Assembly: GCF_000003605.2 (NCBI RefSeq)
Contig: NW_003112480.1
Location: 107,235 to 127,521 of the forward strand
DNA: 20,287 bases
Reading direction: 5' to 3'
Source: Saccoglossus kowalevskii
Taxonomy: Eukaryota > Hemichordata > Enteropneusta > Harrimaniidae
Shown here one piece after another: positions 1 to 9,330 of this stretch. A program made the translations under genes and the position numbers. A model generated the notes under the pieces. It saw only the letters and a list, made by a program, of their open reading frames with translations. It was not told where the DNA came from and ran no database searches. The first letter of the stretch is position 1, and each line of letters begins with the position of its first letter.

Positions 1-284
1 ATTCATGTTATATGTCTGAATCAGTACCTTCCTGGATGACGTGTGATGCATAATTATGCCTACCCCTTCTAATTTCTGTCTCAAAACCGCAGCCGACCAA
101 TTATTAGGATTATCTTGGTCCAAAACTCGAGACGCCGCTGCCTTGCTAATGAGCGAGTCGAGGGCCCCGGACGACTTGGGGTAACTTCGACTCTTTCTTG
201 ACGAGAGTTTGCTACTTGTGGCTCTTGTTCACCGGCTGTGCGTCGCTTCCTGCCTCTTCTTCTAATGTTAGTAGTGTTCTCCAT
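1..284 (-). pseudogene. Partial, probably frameshifted ORF with SAP-like motif, cut by left edge
   Basis: The minus strand has an ATG at 284-282 with good context (G at -3 and at +4). It opens a basic, low-complexity N-terminus (MENTTNIRRRGRKRRT) and this frame closes at 83-81. A second minus-strand frame is open from 228 to the window edge. It has no usable start but reads more like a folded protein: NNWSAAVLRQKLEGVGII followed by SRKVLIQTY. The pattern W-x5-LRxxL-x3-GI ... SRKxLIQ resembles the two-helix SAP-like modules found in some transposon-encoded and DNA-binding proteins; that link is inference. The simplest reading is one coding region, basic tail then helical module, broken by a frameshift between about 228 and 115. 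A short intron is the alternative. The stretch is visibly more GC-rich than its surroundings, which favours former coding DNA. The rest lies outside the window. Confidence 0.4.
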
Positions 285-527
285 GACGTGGAATAAGGAA
301 TTAAAATTGTGATAAAATCCTGAAGAGTAGCGCGAACAAACTAGTGTTACAAGATGGCGAAACAACAAACTAATGACGTCATGTAATCAATTAGTCACGC
401 GAGTCTCTATGAGATATAACGCGAGATAAATGTCACAAATAATGTTCAACGTACTTCGTACATTAAACACACAAGTACGTATTTGACGATCAGATACAAA
501 TGTCATTTTAATGTTAAACAATCATCA
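285..527. other. Spacer, nothing recognised
   Basis: This AT-rich spacer lies between the start of the minus-strand ORF and the family A 3' end. It contains a CRE-like GACGTCAT around 376-383, upstream of the minus-strand ORF. I see no promoter clear enough to call. Confidence 0.3.
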
Positions 528-627
528 TAATCATATTCCTGACATGGTTATATTCCAGCTATATTACTATAAACAAAACTATATATCAATTTGATAACTA
601 ATGGGGACTGTGCCATGCATGGCTTGT
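528..627 (+). mobile_element. Solitary 3' end of family A (Helentron-like) element
   Basis: These 100 bases match 14354-14456, the 3' end of the complete family A element. The only differences are one 3-base indel and one C-to-T change at a CpG in the subterminal repeat (600-609, AATGGGGACT against AACGGGGACT). The perfect palindrome GCCATGCATGGC lies at 612-623 and the element ends in CTTGT at 627. Similarity stops sharply at 528, so the 5' hairpin and tandem core are missing. The near identity suggests a fairly recent copy that was 5'-truncated or internally deleted. Confidence 0.75.
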
Positions 628-668
628 TTCTATTAGTTGTACTCAAATATTACTGTTATACATGTATA

Positions 669-835
669 AACTTTTTCACCACAAGTTTCATCTTTTCATC
701 ACAAATAAACCCTTGTTTATAGTCTCCACTTTCCTTCCGAAGTTTGTGACAAAAATAGCCAAATTGGGCTCAAAAATTAGGTTTATTCCAGGAATATTGA
801 AGAATATAAGAAAAATTGCAGAAAGCACCTATGGG
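669..835 (+). repeat. D-family interspersed repeat, copy 1 (eroded end)
   Basis: This stretch matches the reverse complement of 9112-9330 in ordered blocks. The left terminus CTTTTTCACCACAA is shared, followed by a TATAGTCT block, GACAAAAAT, a block like GGCTCAAAAATTAGG, and TTATTCCAGGAATATTGAAG. Its right terminal repeat is no longer recognisable and the end near 835 is approximate. It lies in the opposite orientation to the complete copy. Confidence 0.55.
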
Positions 836-1180
836 TAGCAAAATTGTTATGATCTCTCTCAAATGATGTAGATTAGGTTTTTTTGAAAAGCAGAACAAGG
901 GGTGTGTAAAATAGCTATGGGCGTATTTCTGTCTACATTGTGAATAATATATAATTGTCTTATACTCTGTGGGAAGATTAATTTTTCCAGTTAATATATT
1001 AATAATTGGTAAAATATTGTGTAGGGAATATTTGTGTGCTATTAATATTAAATATTAAAAGTCATTTGTGTCCTCAGGGGTATTCAGAACGGGCAGATAT
1101 AAAAATTAATTTTTGATGTCATTCACCTTTCTAATCATCTGTCTTTAAATTCAAGACCAGTTTTTATTGTTGTTATATAT
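836..1180. other. AT-rich spacer, nothing recognised
   Basis: The stretch has no gene, RNA or repeat that I can recognise. It lies just upstream of the recognisable retrotransposon fragment and may contain decayed parts of that element beyond detection by eye. Confidence 0.3.
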
Positions 1181-1708
1181 GCTCTATTGGCAAAATTTAT
1201 AACGGCAATGTAAAATCCATTTTACTGTATGAGAGCGAAAGCTGGAGGTCACCAAGGTTGACATGAAAAAGCTATCAAGTTTCCACCATAACTGCCTCAG
1301 GCGCATCTGCAAAGTTTTCTGGCCCTGCCGAATATCTACCCCGGTACCTTGGACCTACTCAAAAGAACTGGATCCATCTGAATCATTGCACAAATAAGGC
1401 TTAGAAGACTCAGATGACTTGGGCATGTTCTCAGAATGCCCAATTCATACAACACCAAGATAGCTCTCCACTGGACACCACAAGGAAAACGACCAAGGGG
1501 CAGGTCGAAGAACACCTGGCGGAGAACCTTTGAGCAAGAACTCAGGGAAATGGGTTTAACATGGGGAGAGGCAGAAACCAAGGCTAAAAACCGTGTTCAG
1601 TGGAGGGATCTTGTGTTAACCTTATGTTCCGGTGGGAGCAACAAGAATCAAGAGAGATTGGCAACGCATCTAAATTTGTGCCATCTTTGCCAGCCAAAGT
1701 CTATTTAA
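1181..1708 (+). pseudogene. RTE-type non-LTR retrotransposon C-terminus, broken
   Basis: This is the C-terminal tail of an RTE-like endonuclease/reverse transcriptase polyprotein, which acts in target-primed reverse transcription. Conserved pieces occur in order: VKSILLYESESWR (1210-1248), then MKKLSSFHHNCLRRIC one frame over, then RLRRLR-stop-LGHVLRMPN (about 1397-1443), GKRPRGRSKNTWRRT and GLTWGEAETKAKNR up to the stop at 1706-1708. Damage is clear. A one-base loss near 1248 shifts the frame after the SWR codons, and a second shift follows near 1330-1350. In-frame stops lie at 1379-1381 and 1415-1417; the latter replaces the Trp expected in the RWLGHVLRM motif. The endonuclease and catalytic RT domains are absent, as expected for a 5'-truncated LINE copy. 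No poly-A tail or target duplication is evident. Family identification rests on recognising these conserved motifs. Confidence 0.85.
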
Positions 1709-2812
1709 TTGTCCATCACTTCACCATTATACCTTATTAGAATTCCCCCTCTAAAACTGTATTCACTAACAATGAAATTAAACACAACGGTGTTTGCTTC
1801 TGGTGTGTTTCTATGGTGAACGGAACACAAAGTCGCGTGTTGTGACACATTTCTATGGGAAATTGAAGTCACATGTTTTTGTCAGTTAGACTATAACGTA
1901 ATATGAGCCGGTTTAACCAAGGTCAAATACAAACACATTCATGCACATGTTCGTAAAGTCTGCCATGAAAAGTGGGCTTCAACAAAACCGTGCGTATTTG
2001 CACTGATTGTCTATTGGATCATTAAGTATGACTTATTTTCATGTGGACAATCTCTCTGTCATTTATAAGCTGCTGCAGCACGCGCAGAATAATACGATAA
2101 TTGTTATACTAGAATTTATTATTACTTTGTGTATCCACGCTTGGTTGAATACCAATAGGCACTGTGATAAATATTGTTCGTTGAGCCGTTATCGTTCACG
2201 GGAAATTCCAACTCACGTCAAATGCGTATTACATTGACAGCATATGGTTTGATGATGTCGTGCGATGATATATCAATATATGATGTGCGAATGTTTGTAC
2301 CTGTGAGTGTAACCATGGAAACATTAGAGTATAGTTGTAGTTTAAGGCATTTTGAAGATTCAATTTATCTAATATGTTGATCGGTAAATTTTGTATCGTC
2401 AATCTTGTGAACGTGTCATGCATCATCTGTACGTAACCAATGACCTGTTTAATTAGCTCCGATTAGTTATTATGATGTTGAATATTGTTGAGGGTATATT
2501 AATTCATCATCTTTGTTAGAATGGTTGGTTACTGGGAATCATGTAGATGTTGACAGCTTAATGAATATTGAGGTTATTTCTTGAACTCTATATCAGTATT
2601 GTTCAGATAATGAACCTTTTAGCCCCAAGCATATGTCGTACACTCTATAAAATCATGTGGGGCAAGTGCTATGGTGTCATGGCTGTTCACTCATATTTTT
2701 ATTTATTTTTAAAACTATTTTGAGTATATTCACTGGGTTAAAAATTCCTGAATTTTCCAGTGAAACAATGAGTTCTATTGCTGTTTTATCACATTCACGT
2801 TGATTTAAATGT
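1709..2812. other. AT-rich spacer with one RFX-like site
   Basis: No gene is recognisable. Short overlapping ORFs at 2007-2426 occur on both strands and look like chance. GTAACCATGGAAAC at 2309-2322 matches the RFX X-box consensus except at its third base. CACTGG and CCAGTG at 2731-2736 and 2757-2762 form a small imperfect palindrome with AT-rich inner arms. Confidence 0.3.
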
Positions 2813-2998
2813 AACCTTTGCGAGCAAATTTGTTTATCCCACACAAATTAGAATAAATTTTGTTGTCGCATTTTCTCTAATTTTTACTGATTTCATTCTC
2901 AAGTTTCAATCAAACAAAAAAAATTGAAAATTTTCTAATTTTTTTTTGAAAATGAGCAGACTATAAATTGAACTAATTTGTGGATGGTGACTGAAGTT
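2813..2998 (-). repeat. Possible third, decayed D-family copy
   Basis: Compared with 9112-9330 on the same strand, this shows the same order of weak blocks: an AACCTT start, a TTGTT...CGCATTTTCTCTAAT block, a poly-A/T middle, GCAGACTATAA and then AATTTGTGG followed by GGTGA. Identity by eye is low, so it could be chance similarity in AT-rich DNA. Confidence 0.3.
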
Positions 2999-3085
2999 GA
3001 CTTAGGTGCTTAAAGAGTTAAAAGCGGATTTCACTTATCTGTGAAAATAAAAATAATTAAATATGACCTGAGAATGAGGAAATGC

Positions 3086-3208
3086 TTAAAGCGTGGTGGT
3101 CGTCGTGCAGGGAGTGTTCGAATTTAATGTAAATAAACAATGCATTTTACACACACTGCGTACGTCGCTATGAGTCCCATATCAAACAGGACGACTGTCG
3201 CCCTTTAA
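3086..3208. mobile_element. TTAA-flanked MITE, copy 1
   Basis: This is a 115-bp non-autonomous DNA element (3090-3204) flanked by TTAA at 3086-3089 and 3205-3208. The ends are inverted repeats (left AGCGTGGTGGTCGTCGTGC, right the complement of AGGGCGACAGTCGT). It matches the copy at 4365-4496 over its whole length, including the internal GCTATGAGTCCCATATC, but lacks about 10 bases (GCGGCACGAC) near the right end. TTAA duplication and short inverted repeats are typical of piggyBac-type MITEs; that assignment is inference. No protein is encoded. Confidence 0.7.
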
Positions 3209-4296
3209 ACTCAACAAAGTTAATACAAACATCTACCGGTATTGTCTATTCAAAAATGACAAAAAATTCAAAAAAGTTAAAATCGCGATAAATATCTTAC
3301 TTTATTACAACTAATTATATATTCATATACATCAAGAGCAACATCCAAAACATTCAAAGAAACGTGAACTGATGCTAATCTTGTCCAGTTGTTGAGTTGT
3401 TTTCATAAGATTTCATTTCTGTATTGTAATGTGATATCATGTGTTTGGAACATGGCCATGATTTGTTGAAAATACATGAGTAATTGGTATGTTCAACAAT
3501 CTAATTCCCAAGGAATTGTATGCACAAAAGTATGAACCGCTGATTAGCAAGATTAACCCTGTAAACGAGACAAGTACATGTTGATGTTGATAGCTTGTTC
3601 CCTACCTGGTCTTCCAATTAAAACCCGTTATCTTCAAGTTTTTCTGCCAGAATATAGTTGCCATTTTCCTAAATTTTATCAATTTTTTTGTTTCAAACTG
3701 ACAAAACTTGACACTGCCATCAAATCGAGCTCAAAATTTTGGAGATTTAAAAAAAAAAAAATATAACTGAGCAGAAGACAAAAAACAGATAAATTGAAAA
3801 TGGAGTTCACATATGCATGGTTAGGCTCCTGGATGGAGTAAAATTGTACCATATTGTTGAATATCATAGCATTTCTCGAATGATTTAGTCAAAAAAAAAA
3901 AAAAAACTTGTTTGAAAGAATGAGCTTTATCAGCAACATAATAAAGATTGTTTCATCACACATAAAATAGCAAATTACAGAAAACAGATTACAGATGACC
4001 TAGTTGATTGAAATCTATAAAATACCTACCTTGTACATTTCATAGGTGTATTTTGTTCAGATTACTGCCTCTCTGAACACTCGTTTCTTTCAAGCACATA
4101 AAAAAAAAGGTGTTTTTATTTGTTCATCAGAAAAGCTGTTAAAAATCGTCAGTACTTGTATTTCTTTAGAATATCGATAGTGTTGTTTTGTATAGAATGG
4201 CAGCAATTGTTGTGCCAGAGTTGTTAGGTTTGTGTCACCTCAGTGTTAGGTCATTAGCATGCCTAAAGAACAAACAGAAAAATAGTGTTTTTGCCT
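3209..4296. other. AT-rich spacer between the two MITEs
   Basis: No gene is recognisable. A runs lie at 3749-3761 (13 A) and 3891-3906 (16 A). Neither is preceded by a recognisable retroposon body, although decayed ones cannot be excluded. Confidence 0.3.
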
Positions 4297-4310
4297 GTTG
4301 CCATAGCGAC
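4297..4310. promoter_or_regulatory. RFX X-box-like site
   Basis: GTTGCCATAGCGAC is a full match to the degenerate X-box consensus RYYNYYATRRNRAC bound by RFX factors, which in animals control ciliary genes. It lies 55 bases from the second TTAA MITE. No promoter or gene start is visible beside it, so function is unproven. Confidence 0.35.
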
Positions 4311-4364
4311 TTCTCTAGCTTGCTAACATTGGGTGCATATTTTCCAATAATTTTTTGGTTAATT

Positions 4365-4496
4365 TTAAAGCACGGTGGTCGTCGCGCAGCTCGTGTTCAA
4401 ATTTCATGTAAATTAACAATGTATTTTACACTGTATTATACGTTGCTATGAGTCCCATATCGAACAGGACGCGGCACGACGACTGCCGCCCTTTAA
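4365..4496. mobile_element. TTAA-flanked MITE, copy 2
   Basis: The 124-bp body (4369-4492) is flanked by TTAA at 4365-4368 and 4493-4496. The left end AGCACGGTGGTCGTCGCGC pairs with the right end GCACGACGACTGCCGCCCT with a few mismatches. It is collinear with copy 1 and in the same orientation, and is about 1.3 kb from it. It carries the extra GCGGCACGAC segment that completes the right inverted repeat, so it is the more complete copy. Confidence 0.75.
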
Positions 4497-7400
4497 ACAT
4501 TAAATTGTATGCTTGAAGAATATACAATCTCACAGAAACAATCAATTTGTTTACACATATGTAGCATCGTTCCTTAAAACTTTAAATTATAAGTAGACGC
4601 TCATACAGCAGAAGGCCATAGTGCTTTGTTGTTTACAGACGATCGTCTACCCATGAGCCTTTGCATTTTAGTATGCGTTATCATTGTTTAGGACTCAACT
4701 GTCGCGTGTGTGCAGATGACAACCCCTCCATTTCAATTATCGTTATGATGGGACCCAAGAAAATATGTGTCACTAAATGTAAGCAGCTCACAGAATGCTC
4801 ATATCGTCACTTTTAATATGTAGGTTTATATTTGAAATCTTATGCTGCATTTATCCGATATTTCAACCGACATTGACAGTTAACATATGGGACCAGTATG
4901 TCTCGCCGTGTTACTAGTATCAAATTGGCTGTAACCACGCTTGCAGACATTTTAATCCAAAGATTAGTTTGTAACCAAACACAGTGAAACCAGTCTGAAA
5001 GAGAATACCAAAGGCAAATACCAGTCAGCTGAGTATTTTTTGTTTAAATCAGAGTCTCTGAGGGCATGTTGTTACATGTAGGTCCAGACTGATTCATGGT
5101 TTATGGATTTGATCAACTTGCTCATATTTAATCATTTATTAAAATCATAATATTTAGATAATATATAGGTAATTAGAAATGGCATATTTATTATACTACT
5201 ACATACATACATTGCTACTTTGTATTATTGTATAATAAATCATATTTTTCCTCTTGATCCAGATACAAAATTAACTAAATTTATTTTATAATTCTTATTG
5301 GTTAAATTATTAGTCATCGTGAGGTGGTGTTCGATGTGAGTGCTACGTAAAATATAAATTTTGTTAGATTGTTTGTTTACACAAAACTTCAAAATGTGTT
5401 GCACTGATTCAAGCGAAACAGTTGTGATGTCTTTTTCCATAATGTCTACGAGGCAAATTCTAAAAAAAAAAAAAAATCAAAACATAGCGATATTTTTACA
5501 ATATCTTGCTTTGATGGAACATTTCAAATGAACCAGATATTTCACAAAAGCGTTACGAATTTCTAAAGAATACATGTATGAGATTGGCGGTGTCTTGTGA
5601 GATAGAAAGCTCAGGAAATTGCGTTGAAGTTTTCATTGGGGTTTTCTACACATGCATTGTACTCCATAGACATTGTACATCACCTGACAGTAATACCGAG
5701 AGCCTTTTTGTGTATGCCATGTTCATGATTAATACCGCCATGTCTGGCCTCCCATAGAGATTGGACTACAGGAATCTTTAGATAGAATTGCCATCTAAAG
5801 AAAGTATCATGATAGGCATTCTGTTTGATCTCATTTTTAAAAAAAGTGATTGAATCAGTTTTTTTTCCTTGTTTTGTCATGCGAGCACTTCAATAAAGCA
5901 ATTTTTTTGTTTGATATGTACCTTTCATCATAACCTGCAGAGTCGTACTCAGTGCCGTTGCAAATCAATACGGCTACCGATAATTAGCAAAATGTTCAGT
6001 AAATATTATTTTAACCTCATTAATAATAGAATCTAACATCCCTTTTCTTGTACCGTAATTTGTATGTCCATTTTTTACGTTAAATAACAAAACAAGCAAA
6101 CTGATTTACTGTGTTTACACAAGTCATTTTCAATCGTAGATTTTCGCCTTTCCCTTTCCACTAATTAATCCCTAGCAACAGATATTCTCGAAAAATCATC
6201 TTAATGTTCAATTTTTCATTCAAACAGTTACTTGATAAAGGCCGACAGGGACGCGGATTCTTTAAATGCGTCCTACGGTGCGGTGTATTCACAGAACCTC
6301 AGAATAGCTCAGCTGGATCTCTGTGTGCATACTTGCGTATGAATACGATACTTGGTGAGCTCAACATGCCGCTAGCAATATACATGCAAATTAAGCCTCA
6401 TTATTCAAACACATAATTATCAAAGTAATTAACAAAATAAGATGTCATTAAATTAATTCTGACTTATTGACATAATTGACATAAAAGATATACAACTGGA
6501 TTTGTTTCCAATATATATGGTATACAGCATGAACATAAAAGCTAAGCTTAAAAATATACATTTTTACTCGCGTATGTTTTTTTTGGATGTGCAGGTAATA
6601 TCGGCAAAAACTGACATTATCAATTCGTGGTAGCCTGCTCATCACAATCTGATGCTTAAGATATATTTATTTGAACAAAATTGAAAATATATCCACAAAA
6701 ATTGATGCAGTTTGATGTAGTTTCTGAAGAATTATCGGTTACAAAACAGCATTGTTAAAATTAGCTTGTATTTCCTTGATTGCGACTTGATTTTTTTGCG
6801 TCTGATTATTTCTTACTTGTACTATTGCAAAACGTGTCTTTTTTTCTGATGCTCAGAATAAAGTACATTCTCACAATGAGATTGTTGACACTTTAAGATT
6901 TAAGATTCTGTTAATTTATCTGTTATTATAGTCAAATTAAAATGACATGGAGATATTCAGTGTGTTTTATTCAAGTTCATTGTCATGAGGTTGCTCACTT
7001 CGTCTCTAATAGTTGTGTTTTCAGTTTTAAGCAATGATTTTTTGTTGTTGATTTTTTAACCTCAACAAACTATGGTAACTGTTTCGACAAATTTGGAACG
7101 TTTTTGATTGTGCAAAAAGCACTTTCTGTCGTAATGTTTTCCATCACGATTTGACCTGAAACAATCTCTTTTGACCTTACATGTCAAGTCTTTTATTAAC
7201 CAATCAAATGCTGTGTCATACTGATGAAGTTTTCTGATTAGTCATGATATTTTTAACGCAATACGAAATTAATTATCCGCGATGTTAAGATTTGATCTGT
7301 TAGCACTGATTCCAATGAAAATACCTGGATGTTCACTCCTGTGAATATTAATCATTATTTCACAATTTACTTCATAATTATATGATTGCGGGAGATAAAC

Positions 7401-8034
7401 CACATATACGTAAAATATAACTCTTAAAGCTGAAAGATGAGATTCCAAGCACCTCAAAAATGGTTCAAAATATGATATCCATGGATATGTTATTATTTTT
7501 GAAAATACAAAAACTGTCTGATCTCCAACTGTTTCTTTTCTATGTTTTTTTTTGTCTTTCATATTGTATGTAGCTTAAAAGATAGTGGTCAGACTTCACG
7601 GGATGCTATTTTTAATTATAGAACATCTGTGAAGAGCAGTTTTAAAAGTTGTTTTTTGTGCATCTTGCTGTTTCACTGTTTACCTGCATCAGTATTGGTC
7701 TTGCTTAGTATATATGTATACAGGATTACAACTTCTGTGTTACAGGATGGTAATGACTTTATAATGGCTCACAACTATGTCATGGCTTGTAATCAGAGGT
7801 CTCTTTGGAACCATACATCAGATATGTATTGATGCATTTTGTTCTATCTTGTCACAATATGGAACCCTGATATACATTTTTTTTTTAAATCGTTTTGTGC
7901 CAGGCGACAGTTCTGGACATTGAGTGTCACTGTTGTCTCTCCTGTTGTTTTTTTTGTATGTGCATATTGCAAGTGCTCGTGCTGACACATAGTGCATTTT
8001 TGCAACAGAAGTCATATTCAATTTTGGGACTACA
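4497..8034. other. Long stretch without recognised genes
   Basis: About 3.5 kb of AT-rich DNA with only short ORFs. There is an A run at 5462-5476. A GC-richer exon-like segment lies at 6227-6353, with a CAG acceptor-like left edge and a G|GTGAGC donor-like right edge, but the encoded sequence is not recognised. An octamer-like ATGCAAAT is at 6384-6391. The ORFs at 7269-7832 overlap on both strands and show no domain. Confidence 0.3.
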
Positions 8035-8316
8035 TGACAGAGCTTTGTGGCCATCTCTCTGTCAAATGGCAATTTGTCAATGCTATCCTGGTGTCAACCA
8101 GGCTCGGTCGAACACAAGCACTTGCGGACCTTAACCAAGGCTCCCCTAAATTCCCATTCGTTAGTGAATGAATCTCAGCCAGTGGAATTGGCCTTCCCAT
8201 TGAGTCTGTGACACACTCACCCAGGGTAGGGGTTGACCCTTTGATATTCAGCCTAATGTAGGATTTGAACTTTGATCTACCGATCATGAGTCTGATGTGA
8301 CAACCACTATGCTTCC
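8035..8316 (-). mobile_element. tRNA-derived SINE
   Basis: On the minus strand, AGCATAGTGG (8313-8304) fits the Pol III A box and AGTTCAAATCC (8271-8261) fits the B box. The two span 53 nt, as in a tRNA head. The segment between them reads like an anticodon arm (CAGACTCATGATC). A GC-richer, tRNA-unrelated body follows towards 8080. TGACAGAG (8035-8042) and CTCTGTCA (8057-8064) form a short hairpin near the presumed 3' end. The 5' edge abuts a family A core at about 8318, which suggests insertion into that element. The 3' limit is uncertain; I see no clear tail or target duplication. Confidence 0.6.
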
Positions 8317-8317
8317 A

Positions 8318-8720
8318 GTGACTGGTCTGATACACATCTTTGTTTGTTTTTTGGGGCCGACTAGTGGCCATTTTGTTGTAATGAATGTATTTCCACCTCC
8401 TACCTACCCTGTCTGATTGTGTTCAAACTTTACACATGCATGTACATTATCATGTCTCACATGTCTCACATGCACATTTATTCATTTGGAGATCTGATTC
8501 AAGATGGCCGAAGCATGGCCGTTTTGATGTTAAAAATTTATCAAAATCTGGCATTTCTAAAATTCTGGATCACGATCTTGGCTGCGACATGAACATATTT
8601 TGTTCAAACTTGGCATGTGTAAATCAACCATTAAGAGATCAATATTCACATCATATTGTTTATCAGATCAGATTCAAAACTAATTTCACTGATCGTTTAT
8701 GTTCAAACTATGTAGTTCTT
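8318..8720 (+). repeat. Decayed fragment of family A tandem core
   Basis: The end of one monomer (TGATACACATC...) is followed by a beta-type monomer from about 8346 (GTGGCCATTTTGTTGTAATG). An alpha-type monomer begins at 8495 (GATTCAAGATGGCCGAAG, TTTTGTTCAAACTTGG), and a shortened unit starts with GATTCAAAAC at 8671. These correspond to the alternating monomers at 13552-14300. No family A termini are present, so this is an older, broken copy. The 118-codon ORF across it (8385-8741) uses a different frame from the one open in the younger copy and is not a gene. Confidence 0.65.
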
Positions 8721-9111
8721 AAACTCGGAGGAACTATGTAAAATGCAATCACTTGTTGTTCTTTCATTTATGATTTGTGTTTATTAAAAGGATTCCATTC
8801 AGGAATATGTGATGACTGATTTCATGTCAGTCTGTCTGGGACAGATGTCATTAATATGAATCCAAGATAATGTAGATAATCTGCCTTCCACAAAATTCAG
8901 AATTAAATAAATCTCTGTAAATCCAGCGCAATTAGGTATGCCTTGCACAGAGCCTTAAACTCTTATGCTTGAGTGCAGCTGTGTTCTTTTCAGAATCTAA
9001 ACACACTTCATCTATTACTATAAACTCAACGGAATACAGAGTGCCTTCTTTTCATAGCAATAATTGATCACTTATTGTAGAATAAATATTGATGGACTGT
9101 TTAGCTTATCA
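8721..9111. other. AT-rich spacer, nothing recognised
   Basis: There is no gene, RNA or repeat here that I can support. Confidence 0.3.
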
Positions 9112-9330
9112 AACCTTCTCACCACCAGATTTCTCGCCCAAATTGTTCGGCACTTTTTTCTAATATTCTTCATTATTTCTGGAAATAAGTCCTAATTTTG
9201 GAGCCAACAGACAAAATTTGAGTAAATTTTTCAGTTTTTACTCAAAAAATTTTGCAATTTTTGTCTTAGTCTTCTGAATGTTATTGCAGACTATAACGGG
9301 ACTATTTTGTGAATTTGTGGTGAAAAGGTT
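9112..9330 (-). mobile_element. D-family MITE-like element with terminal inverted repeats
   Basis: A 219-bp element starts AACCTTCTCACCACCAG and ends GTGGTGAAAAGGTT. The last bases are the complement of AACCTTTTCACCAC, so the termini are inverted repeats of about 15-18 bp with few mismatches. The interior is AT-rich and non-coding. It matches 669-835 in inverted orientation and perhaps 2813-2998. A target duplication cannot be fixed by eye. The terminal repeats point to a DNA-transposon-derived MITE, superfamily unknown. Confidence 0.6.

Noticed and set aside
1336-1581. 81-codon minus-strand ORF
   Set aside because: Antisense shadow of the RTE fragment, whose plus-strand frame carries the conserved motifs.
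3578-3867. Similarity of this AT-rich stretch to the D family
   Set aside because: Only GAGCTCAAAATTTTGG-like words are shared, not in the D order; low complexity explains it.
6306-6317. TAGCTCAGCTGG, a perfect Pol III A-box-like sequence
   Set aside because: No B box at tRNA distance and no cloverleaf can be drawn.
7542-8134. Overlapping ORFs on both strands
   Set aside because: No domains; composition follows the local T-rich DNA and part of the SINE.
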